Positions 1-8,265 of a stretch of 50,590 bases of DNA are shown here, in pieces; the stretch's first letter is position 1, and each line of letters starts with the position of its first letter. Source of the DNA: Mediannikoviicoccus sp037890055 (GTDB lineage Bacteria; Bacillota; Clostridia; Tissierellales; Peptoniphilaceae); the NCBI GenBank assembly GCA_037890055.1, contig JBBKBD010000013.1. The stretch is one strand, 5' to 3'. Both the position numbers and the translations under genes were made by a program. The notes under the pieces are model-generated. The model made no database searches. It was not told the origin of the DNA and was given only the letters and a program-made list of their open reading frames with translations.

Positions 1-25
1 TAGTTTAACGCAGTAAACCATATGA

Positions 26-55
26 TTGAAAGGAATCTGTGTTATATGCTATAAT
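26..55 (+). promoter_or_regulatory. Sigma-A-type promoter upstream of the frameshifted membrane gene
   Basis: TTGAAA (26-31), an 18-base spacer and TATAAT (50-55) form a good housekeeping promoter about 45 bases before the GTG start at 101. Confidence 0.55.
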
Positions 56-100
56 TAAACTGATAATTGATATCATCTAAGTGAAAGAAGGTGCTTAACT

Positions 101-726
101 GTGACTTTATATAAGAGTATATTGATAGGTCTTTTGGGTTCATTCTTGATGTTTTTGGGAGATATGATTTTATATTATGATTCTAATGATTACGATAGCA
201 AGGATACTATAAATAATATTATTGGCATAATGAAAAACGTTAACATAAAAAGATTATATCTTGGTGGTCTGTTAGGTCCAATATGTGCCTTTATTTATTG
301 TAACGGGTTTTACCATATTGTTTTATCAGGTCGCGAAAATAATTTAACTTTTGGCTGGATTGTATTTTAATAAATGTTTTAGGAATGATATTTGGTGGAG
401 CTTATCATATTCAATGTGCCTACTTAGGTCTTTTATCAAGGCACGAAAATAAGGGAGCCCTTGATGAATTTTTAAAATTTTTAAAATTTCAAGCAAAAAT
501 AGTTTTTGGGATAATGGCACTTGCAAATATAGGAATAGCATTGTTAATTGTATTTGGACTCACAGTATTTCCAAGCTGGCAAGCCCTATTTACACCTATA
601 TTTCTTATAATTCTCACTCCTCTTGTTGGAAGATTGCCAAAGGGCCTACATATGATTATTCGCGGAGGTTGGCTTAACATAATATATTTTATTTACTACT
701 TATCTTTACTTATTAGCTTTAGTTAA
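101..726 (+). pseudogene. Frameshifted multi-pass membrane protein gene
   Basis: The GTG start at 101 follows an AAGAAGG-like ribosome site. The first reading frame runs 89 codons and stops at 370. The next frame, already open from about 361, continues without a gap to 726 (113 residues from its first Met at 385). Both parts are hydrophobic with several membrane segments. Reading ...GWI in the first frame and then ILINVLGMIFGGAYH in the second gives one smooth protein of about 207 residues. The shift fits loss of a single base near 356-370, in a run rich in T and A. I do not recognise the family. A sequencing error cannot be excluded. If the shift is real, the gene is probably dead, or makes two separate small membrane polypeptides. 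Confidence 0.6.
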
Positions 727-746
727 AAATTTTTAGGAGAGAAGCT

Positions 747-2336
747 ATGAAACTTTTATATTTTTTTGATGACAAAATAAAACCTATTACCATGAGCGGA
801 AAATTTTACTGCAAGCCAGAAGATACCGGTATTTTGTGCGAAGGAATAAGTGCTATTAGAGAATATGATGTCAATTTATGGCTCTATACGAAAAATGGTA
901 GAACCATTGCTTTTGATAGTGGACACATTAATTATGATTCTATAGATAGCGAGTTTGAGAAAATAAAAATAAATCCGGATAAAATCGAACATTTATTTTT
1001 AACACACTTAGATGTTGATCACGCTGGTGGAATTGATATAAAAGGCAGAAATATTTTTCCAAATGCTCATGTCTACATGGGTGCTGATGAAGAGAAATAT
1101 ATGACAAGAGAGATTCGACGAAAAGTAATATTTCATAACTGTGTGAAAATTGCTGATGGGTGGACTCCTATCAAAGATATTTCAATCTTTGAGGTTGATG
1201 GAATAAAGGTGGAAGCCATTCCTGTTCCCGGCCACACAGTAGGTCACACTGTTTACGTAGTCGATGACAAGATTTTAATTTCTGGAGATTGCCTTGCCAT
1301 TAATGAAAATGGTGGCTATGCCTTCTTTGATTTTTTCACTCAAGATCCAAAGAAGAATAAAGACTCTTTAATTAAACTAAGAGATAAATTAAAAGATTAT
1401 AATTTAGAATATGTTTGTACAGGACATAGTGGAATACATCCTTATTCTGCAAAGATTTTTAAACACATCGATAAGAGTGCAAACTTTGGTAAGAAAACTC
1501 CCTTTCATAGAGATGGGGAATACAATCCTTTTGATAAAAAAACAAAGCCTGACTACAAAAACTGGGTTCCTAAAAGATTGTTGAAGGCTAAGATTACTGA
1601 AAGTATAGTATGTCTTATTTTATTTATCATATTTGGTGCAAGTGACCTCATTCTTCAAGGAAGGCAAAGGACTATCTGGGAAATTATTTTGGGACTTGCA
1701 GTCTTGATACTTTTATTCTTTTCAATCATGCTTTCTCACATGTATCGAACTTTTGATTACAAGGGTAAGAGAAAACTTGCCAAAACTATTATAGAAGGCG
1801 TCGCAGAGTATGTAAAGATCCCAGACGGCGGACTTGGACTTGATGTAGGATGTGGTAGTGGTGCACTTACCATAGCCTGTGCAAAAAGAAATCCAAAAGC
1901 GACTATGGTGGGTTGTGACATATGGAGTGGGTCTTACAAGAGTGAATTTTCAAAGAAGCTCTGCCTGGACAATGCTAGGTCTGAGGGAGTAGAAAATGTG
2001 AGATTTGAAGAAGGAAATGCAGTGGGTCTTCCTTTTGAAGATGAAAGCTTTGATCTAGTGACAAGCAACTATGTTTATCACAATATAATTGGACATAATA
2101 AGCAGAAACTTCTATTAGAAACTTTACGTGTACTCAAAAAAGGTGGCACATTCGTTATACATGACATAATGAAGAAATCAAATTACGGCAATATACAAAA
2201 ATTTATTGAAAAATTGAAAGCGGAAGGATACGAAGACATAAAACTTATTGATACGACCAATGGAATGTTTGTTGGGCATAGAGAAGCTGTGTTTTTAGGA
2301 CTTTACGGTTCAACTCTTCTTATTGGGAGAAAATAA
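747..2336 (+). CDS. Metallo-beta-lactamase fold / membrane / SAM methyltransferase fusion protein
   Basis: The 529-residue protein starts at an ATG behind AGGAGAG. Residues 1-260 are a metallo-beta-lactamase-fold hydrolase of the lactonase-like type: the metal motif HLDVDH is near residue 90, with GHTVGH, SGDC and TGHSG further on. Residues about 280-330 hold two hydrophobic segments that could anchor the protein in the membrane. Residues about 345-529 are a class I SAM-dependent methyltransferase with motif I LGLDVGCGSG, an acidic motif II (GCDIW) and the post-I region LPFEDESFDLV. Each part resembles proteins usually encoded separately, so this is a fusion, and no frameshift is visible between the parts. 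The substrate is unknown. The upstream gene is broken, and two hydrolases and a membrane protein follow on the same strand. Confidence 0.85.
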   Translation: MKLLYFFDDKIKPITMSGKFYCKPEDTGILCEGISAIREYDVNLWLYTKNGRTIAFDSGHINYDSIDSEFEKIKINPDKIEHLFLTHLDVDHAGGIDIKGRNIFPNAHVYMGADEEKYMTREIRRKVIFHNCVKIADGWTPIKDISIFEVDGIKVEAIPVPGHTVGHTVYVVDDKILISGDCLAINENGGYAFFDFFTQDPKKNKDSLIKLRDKLKDYNLEYVCTGHSGIHPYSAKIFKHIDKSANFGKKTPFHRDGEYNPFDKKTKPDYKNWVPKRLLKAKITESIVCLILFIIFGASDLILQGRQRTIWEIILGLAVLILLFFSIMLSHMYRTFDYKGKRKLAKTIIEGVAEYVKIPDGGLGLDVGCGSGALTIACAKRNPKATMVGCDIWSGSYKSEFSKKLCLDNARSEGVENVRFEEGNAVGLPFEDESFDLVTSNYVYHNIIGHNKQKLLLETLRVLKKGGTFVIHDIMKKSNYGNIQKFIEKLKAEGYEDIKLIDTTNGMFVGHREAVFLGLYGSTLLIGRK

Positions 2337-2348
2337 AAATCCATATAA

Positions 2349-2501
2349 ATTACCATAAAAAATTTTAGAAAATTAATAGAAGAAGCAGATGATTTAAGCA
2401 ATGATAACCCCATGGCATACAATGAGATGTTCGCCCTTACCTTTCTTGCTCCATATATAGTAAGTAAGAAAAAAATACTGGCGGAGGCATCCAAAAAATG
2501 A
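2349..2501 (+). pseudogene. Possible remnant of an unidentified gene
   Basis: A 50-codon frame with no plausible start codon at its beginning ends at TGA 2499-2501. It reads KNFRKLIEEADDLSNDNPMA followed by YNEMFALTFLAPYIVSKKK. The amphipathic, protein-like composition is unlike random AT-rich DNA, so this may be a fragment of a lost gene. I cannot name the family. The rest of the 2337-2618 gap shows nothing beyond the ribosome site of the next gene. Confidence 0.3.
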
Positions 2502-2618
2502 TCCATAGCATTCTTTATTTTATTTCAGGCGGTAAAGAATGAACCTAAGTTATAATAATAAATATTGGTGAAAATTTGCAAAATTAAGATTAATTGATTA
2601 TTAAGGGAGTAGAATAAA

Positions 2619-3557
2619 ATGAGTATAACTTATAAAATTGCATCAGAAATAGTAAGACTTCTTGGGGTCAAAAAAATGTTTTTAAAGAACAAGGAAGAGA
2701 TGCTTGAGTATGCAAAGGGAGAAAACGCAAAGGCGGTATTTGATTTAGATAAGGCAAAGAAGAGAGCCGAGAGAAAAAATTACTATCTCATAGATAGAGA
2801 TGTTATGGGATACAGGCTTATCTCCTATCAAAAGAATAAAAGCCCTGCTGAGGGAGTGGTGCTACATTTTTTCGGCGGAGGAATGATTACACAACCTGAC
2901 AAATTGGATTTTGCACTGGCTGAAAGAATAATGGAACAAACTGGCAAAGACGTATGGTTTTTATTTTATCCCCTTTGCTCGGAAGATGTAAAGATAGATA
3001 AGACCTATGAAGTTTGTTTTGAAACCTATAGGCTGATGACCCAAATATATAAGGCAGAAAACATAAGTGTCCTTGGATTTTCATCAGGCGCTGGTTTAGC
3101 CCTAGGAATTTTTTTGCATAATAATGCATTAGGCAGACCTTTACCAATGGCTGGGAAAATAATTTCAGTATCTCCTGGTGGACTTCCAGATGTAAGTCTT
3201 GATGAAAATAAAGAAGTATGGGAAAAATTAAATGAACTTAATCATAAAGACATAATGATTGAACCTACTTATTTTAAAACTGCAAGGGAAATCGTAAAAG
3301 GAGATGCAGACTTACCTGAATATATGTTAGACGGAACAAAGGGAGATTTTTCAGACTTTCCAAAAACTTACTTTTATTACGGAGGAAATGAATGTCTTTA
3401 TGCTTTTGCAGAATACTTTAAAAAGGCAATGGAAAAACATAATGCTCCATATAAAATCATTGTGGGTGAAGGAATGTGCCACTGTTATCCACTTTTAAGA
3501 TTTTTTAGAGAAGGTAGAGAGGCGCAGGATGAAATTATTGAATTATTAAAGTCTTAA
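2619..3557 (+). CDS. Alpha/beta hydrolase (esterase-like)
   Basis: This 312-residue protein starts at an ATG behind AAGGGAG. The oxyanion-hole region HFFGGG lies at residues 83-88, a relaxed form of the HGGG motif of hormone-sensitive-lipase-type esterases. The nucleophile elbow GFSSG lies at 153-157, with Ser155 the likely nucleophile. A late His in EGMCHCYP completes a plausible triad. No signal peptide or membrane segment is evident, so the enzyme is probably cytoplasmic. The natural ester is unknown. A second, unrelated alpha/beta hydrolase follows 38 bases downstream on the same strand, so the two are probably co-transcribed. Confidence 0.8.
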   Translation: MSITYKIASEIVRLLGVKKMFLKNKEEMLEYAKGENAKAVFDLDKAKKRAERKNYYLIDRDVMGYRLISYQKNKSPAEGVVLHFFGGGMITQPDKLDFALAERIMEQTGKDVWFLFYPLCSEDVKIDKTYEVCFETYRLMTQIYKAENISVLGFSSGAGLALGIFLHNNALGRPLPMAGKIISVSPGGLPDVSLDENKEVWEKLNELNHKDIMIEPTYFKTAREIVKGDADLPEYMLDGTKGDFSDFPKTYFYYGGNECLYAFAEYFKKAMEKHNAPYKIIVGEGMCHCYPLLRFFREGREAQDEIIELLKS

Positions 3558-3595
3558 TATTACAAAGATATAAGAAAAGTTTATAAGAGGGAAAA

Positions 3596-4342
3596 ATGAA
3601 CTTTATAACATTTGGAAATAGAAATAATAAGTCAATATTATTTATTCATGGACTTGCCTCTACTGCAGACCTATGCTTCAAACCTCTGCTTCCTTATTTT
3701 CAAGATTATTTTGTAATTTTCTGTGAATTGGACGGACATTATGGGACCGATCCCAAAGATTTGACATCCTTGGAAGAAACCGTAGATTCCATAGAAAGCT
3801 ACATATTAAATCAAATGGGTGGAATTGTCTATGGACTATGTGGATTTTCTATGGGAGCAACCATCGCAGTAGAACTCATTGGAAGAGGAAATATTTCTGC
3901 TTCGAAAGTCCTTTTAGATGCGGCTATTACAGCCGAGTTGGGCTTGATGGCAAGACCTTTGACCTATGCTTTTATCATTGGAACAAGTAGAACCAAAAAT
4001 AAAAAGCCAATACCTAAATTTTTATTAGATAAGATTATGGGCAAAGATAATCTAAGTGTAATCGAAATGATGTATCCGCAAATTTCAAAAAATACGATTA
4101 AAAATGCTTGTAAGTTTATTTATCATTACAAGCCCCCAAAAAATCTAAGCAAGTTTTCAAACCCAGTAATGTTTTGGAGGGGAAGCGAAGAGCCAATCCC
4201 TTCTAAAAGTGAAAAAATATTAAGAGAGTATCTTCCACAAATGGATACAGAAGTATTTGAAGGAATGGGGCACGGACAATTTCTCCACGAACATCCCCAA
4301 GAATATGCTGAGAAACTAAAAATCTTTTTGGAAAATAAATAA
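3596..4342 (+). CDS. Alpha/beta hydrolase
   Basis: This 248-residue protein has a compact alpha/beta hydrolase fold. The oxyanion loop HGLAS is at about 18-22, the nucleophile elbow GFSMG at 83-87 (Ser85), and the catalytic His sits in GMGHG near residue 226. The ATG follows AGAGGG. It differs from the preceding hydrolase in size and motifs, so the two are not a tandem duplication. Ten bases separate it from the membrane protein downstream, which suggests one transcript. The substrate cannot be told from sequence. Confidence 0.8.
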   Translation: MNFITFGNRNNKSILFIHGLASTADLCFKPLLPYFQDYFVIFCELDGHYGTDPKDLTSLEETVDSIESYILNQMGGIVYGLCGFSMGATIAVELIGRGNISASKVLLDAAITAELGLMARPLTYAFIIGTSRTKNKKPIPKFLLDKIMGKDNLSVIEMMYPQISKNTIKNACKFIYHYKPPKNLSKFSNPVMFWRGSEEPIPSKSEKILREYLPQMDTEVFEGMGHGQFLHEHPQEYAEKLKIFLENK

Positions 4343-4352
4343 GGAGATTATT

Positions 4353-4859
4353 ATGGATATAACAAGAGCTATATTAGATGGAATTGCAATGGCTGCTATC
4401 TTTAACGGACCAGTGGCAGCTTTTGTACTGATTAACCCAAGATTTTTCTTCGATTCCTATCCAAAGGCAATTCAAAATTCTGCTCCAGATAAGATGACAA
4501 AAAAAGAAAAAAGAATAAATTTAATACTTACGATTATAATTTCAGGGATTGTATTTATATATGGAGTGACCTCTCTTTTACATACAGGAATAAGAGGACT
4601 TAGAGATCTTTTCTGGATGAGCTATATTCAGTGGATAATATTAAACTTGGGAGATTTCCTTTTGTTGGATCTACTTTTGTTTCAAGGAAGATACAAGGAT
4701 AGGATAGTCATACCAGGCACAGAAGGGCATGAGGACTACGAATTTGGAAATTGGATGAAACATTTGGCCATCAAGGAACATTTTATCTTGATGCCATTAT
4801 TACTAATTCCAATCGTATCCATAGTAGAAGCTTGGCTAGTGGTGTTACTGGGATTATAA
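4353..4859 (+). CDS. Hypothetical four-helix membrane protein
   Basis: This 168-residue protein starts behind AAGGAG. I do not recognise a family. Hydrophobic segments lie near residues 10-30, 50-72, 85-108 and 145-168, giving about four membrane passes with a charged KKEKR stretch between the first two. It is the last gene of the short unit with the two alpha/beta hydrolases. A possible short remnant (CEKSCDAEEVREKL in one frame, about 4868-4935) follows in the gap before the next gene. Confidence 0.6.
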   Translation: MDITRAILDGIAMAAIFNGPVAAFVLINPRFFFDSYPKAIQNSAPDKMTKKEKRINLILTIIISGIVFIYGVTSLLHTGIRGLRDLFWMSYIQWIILNLGDFLLLDLLLFQGRYKDRIVIPGTEGHEDYEFGNWMKHLAIKEHFILMPLLLIPIVSIVEAWLVVLLGL

Positions 4860-4992
4860 AATAAAATTTGAAAGGTGTGAAAAAAGTTGTGATGCAGAAG
4901 AAGTACGAGAAAAACTCTTCAAAAAAGTGCAACTAATATAAGATGTTAATTTAGGACCAGATAAATTCAAGCAAAAACAAGAGGAGAGAAAT

Positions 4993-5430
4993 TTGGAAAT
5001 TAGAAAAATATCAAAATCAGATTTAGAAGAATTAGCAAAGTTAATGGTAGGTGTCTATAATGCTCCACCTTGGAATGATAACTGGACGGCAGAAACAGCC
5101 CTGGAATCCTTAACCGATATTTCAGATTTTCCTAAATTTTTTGGCAATGTAATTGTTGATGGGAATAAAATAATTGGCGCAATAATTGGTCATATAAGAA
5201 GATATGCTAGTGAATCAACTTTTTATATTGATGAGTTTTTTATTTCTGAAAAATATAGAGGGACTGGTCTAGCAAAAAAACTCTATCAAACTAATATAAA
5301 ACAATTGCAGCAAAGAGGTATAAGCGGTGCATTTTTTACTACTTTAAAAAATTCTCAAGCCTATAATTTTTATGTAAAACAAGGTGCTTGGGTTTTGGAA
5401 GATTCAGCATGTTTCTACCATAAATTTTAG
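4993..5430 (+). CDS. GNAT-family N-acetyltransferase
   Basis: This 145-residue protein starts at TTG, 6 bases after GAGGAG. It has the Gcn5-related acetyltransferase fold: the beta-strand segment TFYIDEFFISEKYRG leads into the acetyl-CoA loop YRGTGLAKKLY at about 91-101, and a late NSQAYNFYVKQGAW motif is typical of motif B. It would transfer an acetyl group from acetyl-CoA to an amine on an unknown small molecule or protein. It stands alone, followed by a gene-poor 450-base region. Confidence 0.8.
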   Translation: MEIRKISKSDLEELAKLMVGVYNAPPWNDNWTAETALESLTDISDFPKFFGNVIVDGNKIIGAIIGHIRRYASESTFYIDEFFISEKYRGTGLAKKLYQTNIKQLQQRGISGAFFTTLKNSQAYNFYVKQGAWVLEDSACFYHKF

Positions 5431-5881
5431 TAACTTTCTATCAAGCTGACACGTGTTTTTGTTAAAAAAATTTTTGATAAGGGTATTATTGTAATTATTT
5501 ATTACTTGTGGGGCATTTTATTTTACAGCCTATTATAGAGATAAAATATAGAGCCTTTGTACACTAGTATCATCCTGCAACATTTAAAAAAGAACTATTT
5601 GAAAGGCTTTTAAAATTAAGCCAGGAGTCTTCAAAATAGAGAAAACATAGCATTTATAATAATTTCATATCAGAAGCTTAAGGATATTGCAATCAAAAAG
5701 TCAAAGACAGAAGAAAATTTTTAAGGGTAAAATTCTAGGATAAAAGAACCTAATTCAATATGTAGATTTGTTTATTGAAGAGCTAAAGATATAATTTGAG
5801 TTTAAAATAAAATCCATATTCTCTCAGGACTGATTTTTTGTAATTTTTATTTATATTTAATTAGTCCTATGAGTAATACTT
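5431..5881 (+). other. Gene-poor region with possible decayed coding sequence
   Basis: No intact gene is visible. One frame at 5529-5639 reads as protein-like sequence interrupted by an amber codon (about PIIEIKYRAFVH, stop, YHPATFKKELFERLLKL), which looks like gene decay. Near the end, GGACTGATT and AATTAGTCC (about 5827-5868) can pair around an AT-rich loop and may end the minus-strand regulator transcript. Nothing else stands out. Confidence 0.3.
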
Positions 5882-6475
5882 TTATATTAATCCCTCTTTT
5901 TTCATAAGAGATAACTCTCTTGAAAGGGCAGACCTATTACAAGCTAAAAATTTAGCTAAGTCCTCTCTGGATAATTTATTTGAAAATAGGTAATCTTTTC
6001 CATACCTATCTATATACATATTAATTTTCTCCCTAATCTTAGGTTTAGAATATATATCTAATTTGTAAGTTAAGTATGAAATTTGCTCATCATACAATTT
6101 TATAATATTTTCCATAAAAATCGGTCTGCTTGAACAAGACCTTTTATTTTCTTCAAAGATTTTGCTAACATCAAGTGCTAAAACTTCAGAATCTTTTTTT
6201 GCGACCATGAATCTATCAGCTAAGGAGGAAAAATTCAAAGAAAAAGAATCTGAAGCCTCATAAATTCTATCTATAATTTCTTTATCATCATCTATTGTAG
6301 ATAGATCAATTCTTCCCTTCAAAACTATACCTGCCTTAAATCCCTTAGAAAAATCATATAGGTATTCGCCTTTACTAAAAACTAAGATTTTATGATCAAT
6401 ACAAGAAAGTATGTGGTGTATAGTACTTTCGTCTAAACCATAAAATAATTTACTTTTCACAATAATTTTTTCCAT
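5882..6475 (-). CDS. Crp/Fnr-like transcriptional regulator
   Basis: The chosen start is ATG at 6475, because GAAAGGA sits 7 bases upstream. That gives 197 residues. The frame is open further upstream, but that part would be a poor-quality hydrophobic extension. The N-terminal half looks like a cyclic-nucleotide-binding-type beta-roll (KILVFSKGEYLYD, AGIVLKGRIDLS). The C-terminus has a Crp-type winged helix: KLSREDLAKFLACNRSALSR is a classic recognition-helix region. It is divergent from the methyltransferase gene at 6570, with less than 100 bases between the two starts, so it may control that gene and itself. The effector is unknown, and I see no Fnr-type cysteine cluster. Confidence 0.8.
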   Translation of the reverse strand: MEKIIVKSKLFYGLDESTIHHILSCIDHKILVFSKGEYLYDFSKGFKAGIVLKGRIDLSTIDDDKEIIDRIYEASDSFSLNFSSLADRFMVAKKDSEVLALDVSKIFEENKRSCSSRPIFMENIIKLYDEQISYLTYKLDIYSKPKIREKINMYIDRYGKDYLFSNKLSREDLAKFLACNRSALSRELSLMKKEGLI

Positions 6476-6523
6476 AAAATCCTTTCTTGTTGCTTTAGCA
6501 ACTGCAATAAAAATCATCCATGC

Positions 6524-6529
6524 TATAAT
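6524..6529 (+). promoter_or_regulatory. -10 element of the methyltransferase promoter
   Basis: TATAAT at 6524-6529 continues into a symmetrical TATAATTATA, so the reverse strand also offers a -10 towards the Crp-like gene. I see no good -35 at the right distance for the plus strand, which suggests an activator-dependent promoter. Confidence 0.4.
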
Positions 6530-6540
6530 TATAAATGTAA

Positions 6541-6555
6541 TGATAATTATTATCA
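6541..6555 (+). promoter_or_regulatory. Perfect Fur-box palindrome
   Basis: TGATAATTATTATCA is an exact 7-1-7 inverted repeat and matches the Gram-positive Fur consensus TGATAATnATTATCA at every position. It lies just after the -10 TATAAT (6524-6529) and directly abuts the AAGGAGG ribosome site of the methyltransferase gene, an ideal place for a repressor. The divergent Crp-like regulator is an alternative binder, because TGAT-N-ATCA also resembles Fnr-type half-sites. The FecCD permease remnant downstream favours the iron reading. Confidence 0.6.
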
Positions 6556-6569
6556 AGGAGGAAGATAAA

Positions 6570-7328
6570 ATGGAAAAAAATAAAATTGTTTTTGGACATG
6601 ATTTTTTAAAGATGCTTGGAAGAACAAGACTCAGACCAGGCGGCGGTATTATGACCGATTGGTTGCTTGATCAGGTACAGATAGATAAAGATATGCAAGT
6701 TTTGGAAGTTGCTTGCAATAGAGGAGATAACCTAATAAGAGTTTATACGAAATATAAATGCAAAGTAATAGGTATAGACAATGACCAAGTTGTCATAGAT
6801 CAAGCCCTAGAGAATATAAAGCTTTTAGGCTTAGACAAAGAAATTGAAGTTATGAATATGGATGCCTTAAAGTTGGATTTTGAGGATGAAACATTTGACT
6901 TAGTAATTAATGAGGCAATGCTCACCATGCTTCCAAATGAAGAAAAAGCAAAGGCTATTAAAAATTATCACAGGGTTTTAAAAAAGGGCGGCTATTTATT
7001 AACTCATGATGTAGCATTAGAAAATGAAAGCGAAGATATAAGAAGGCAACTTTCGAAATTTACAAACATGAATGTGTATCCTCTAACCGAAGAAAATTGG
7101 AACAAGCTATTTATAGAAAATTCTTTTAGACCTTTTGCACAAAGGACTGGTAGGATGCTTCTTTTAGACAGGGATACGATCATAAAAGATGAGGGGCCAG
7201 TAGGGGCTGCAAATTTTTATAAAAATGCTTATTCAGAAGAAAATAGGGATAGATTTGTAAAAATGTTAGAGAGGTCTAAAAATACAAAAATTTCTTATAT
7301 AGTTTTAGCAAGTAAAAAGGAGGATTAG
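6570..7328 (+). CDS. SAM-dependent methyltransferase (class I)
   Basis: The chosen start is ATG 6570, seven bases after AAGGAGGA, giving 252 residues. An upstream in-frame ATG at 6540 would put the Fur box inside the gene. Motif I is VLEVACNRGDN at about 45-55, a slightly unusual variant of the glycine-rich loop. The acidic residue of motif II is in GIDNDQ, and the post-I segment is LDFEDETFDLVINEAMLTML. The protein methylates a small molecule or cofactor that cannot be identified from sequence. Its own stop is followed at once by the ATG of a decayed FecCD permease, so it was probably part of an iron-responsive transport operon. Confidence 0.82.
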   Translation: MEKNKIVFGHDFLKMLGRTRLRPGGGIMTDWLLDQVQIDKDMQVLEVACNRGDNLIRVYTKYKCKVIGIDNDQVVIDQALENIKLLGLDKEIEVMNMDALKLDFEDETFDLVINEAMLTMLPNEEKAKAIKNYHRVLKKGGYLLTHDVALENESEDIRRQLSKFTNMNVYPLTEENWNKLFIENSFRPFAQRTGRMLLLDRDTIIKDEGPVGAANFYKNAYSEENRDRFVKMLERSKNTKISYIVLASKKED

Positions 7329-7447
7329 ATGAAAGTTATAAAAAAACAAAGCTAAGCTCATATATAATCCTCATAAGTCTACCCATATTAACTAGTATTT
7401 TGGCACTTGCCATAGGTAGGATGCCTCTTAGTATAGCAGGAGATTAA
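7329..7447 (+). pseudogene. Truncated, frameshifted FecCD-type iron-siderophore permease
   Basis: An ATG at 7329 with its own AAGGAGG opens MKVIKKQ and then stops. One frame over, after the A-run at about 7341-7348, the sequence continues KLSSYIILISLPILTSILAL then AIGRMPLSIAGD and stops at 7445-7447. The segment ILALAIGRMPLSI is the N-terminal signature of FecCD-family permeases, which are about 330 residues long. Only the first ~40 codons remain, and the rest is deleted up to the cupin gene. Its position directly after a Fur-boxed gene agrees with loss of an iron ABC transporter. Confidence 0.65.
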
Positions 7448-7448
7448 A

Positions 7449-8096
7449 ATGGAAAATATTAGCAAAGGGAAAATATTGACACTAGAAGAGGTCATACCCA
7501 TAAAAGAAAATCAAACTATAAGCAAGAAACTCTTAGATTTATGTGATCGTCATATCTTACTTATGAGTCTTGACCAAAACACGGACATTTCCCCTGAATT
7601 TTATGCTGAAGACAGAATATATTTTGTTTTAAAAGGCGAGATTAACTTTAATAATGAAAAACTTATAAATAATGAATTAATACTTTTTGAAAAAAACAAA
7701 CTTTTTGACATCGAGACAAATAAAAAAAGTATATTTTTAGAAATTGCCATTAACTTGAAGGAGGATGAAATGAAAAATATTGAAAAAGGAAAGAAAATCA
7801 AATTAATTAACTGTTTAGATTATGTAGAGGGAGCAATCGCAAACATCGATCTTGTATCAAAAGAGGAGTTTAAGGTATTTCTAATGGCCTTTGATGCAGG
7901 AGAAGGTCTAAAACCACATAAGGCTCCCGGAGATGCTCTTGTTATGGCACTTGAGGGCAAGGCAAAGCTTCTTGTTGGAGACAAAGAAATCGAGATTGAA
8001 TCTGGAGAACAAATAGTATTTCCGGCAAATGTAATCCATAATGTAACTGCAATTACAAGATTCAAAATGTTATTAATCTTATCTATAGATAAATAA
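7449..8096 (+). CDS. Two-domain cupin protein
   Basis: This 215-residue protein starts behind GGAG. It has two cupin barrels. The first (about 40-100) is degenerate: YFVLKGEINFN fits, but I do not see the usual metal histidines. The second (about 130-215) is better kept: FLMAFDAGEGLKPHKAPGDALVMALEGKAKLLVGDKEIEIESGEQ carries a His and a Glu/Asp pattern close to cupin motif 1, and FPANVIHNVTA matches motif 2. Bicupins range from sugar isomerases to sensors and quercetinase-like enzymes, so no reaction can be assigned. It is the last gene of the Fur-boxed unit, and its ribosome site lies in the tail of the permease remnant. Confidence 0.72.
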   Translation: MENISKGKILTLEEVIPIKENQTISKKLLDLCDRHILLMSLDQNTDISPEFYAEDRIYFVLKGEINFNNEKLINNELILFEKNKLFDIETNKKSIFLEIAINLKEDEMKNIEKGKKIKLINCLDYVEGAIANIDLVSKEEFKVFLMAFDAGEGLKPHKAPGDALVMALEGKAKLLVGDKEIEIESGEQIVFPANVIHNVTAITRFKMLLILSIDK

Positions 8097-8149
8097 AAAA
8101 GATTTTGAATGATTTCTCAATCATAAATCTGAAGCCTAAAAATGGGACC

Positions 8150-8190
8150 AATACCAGAGTTGGCATTAAAGCTTACTCTGGTATTTATTT
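8150..8190 (+). terminator. Terminator after the cupin gene
   Basis: AATACCAGAGT (8150-8160) pairs perfectly with ACTCTGGTATT (8175-8185) and is followed by a T-rich tail. Confidence 0.7.
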
Positions 8191-8246
8191 GTAATAAAGA
8201 TGCTCTATAATAAAGAAAATAGCAAATGTACAGAGAGATAAATATC

Positions 8247-8264
8247 GGCAGTCTTCGGACTGCC
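8247..8264 (-). terminator. TTCG-tetraloop hairpin ending the minus-strand thiol operon
   Basis: GGCAGTC, a TTCG loop and GACTGCC form a perfect 7-bp stem two bases beyond the stop codon of the ATP-grasp gene. The T-run on the minus strand is weak. On the plus strand the hairpin is followed by TTTATTTC, so it may act in both directions. Confidence 0.55.
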
Positions 8265-8265
8265 T

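Noticed and set aside
6540..6569. Upstream ATG start of the methyltransferase at 6540
   Set aside because: It would encode poly-Ile from the Fur box itself and has no ribosome site. ATG 6570 has AAGGAGGA at the right distance.
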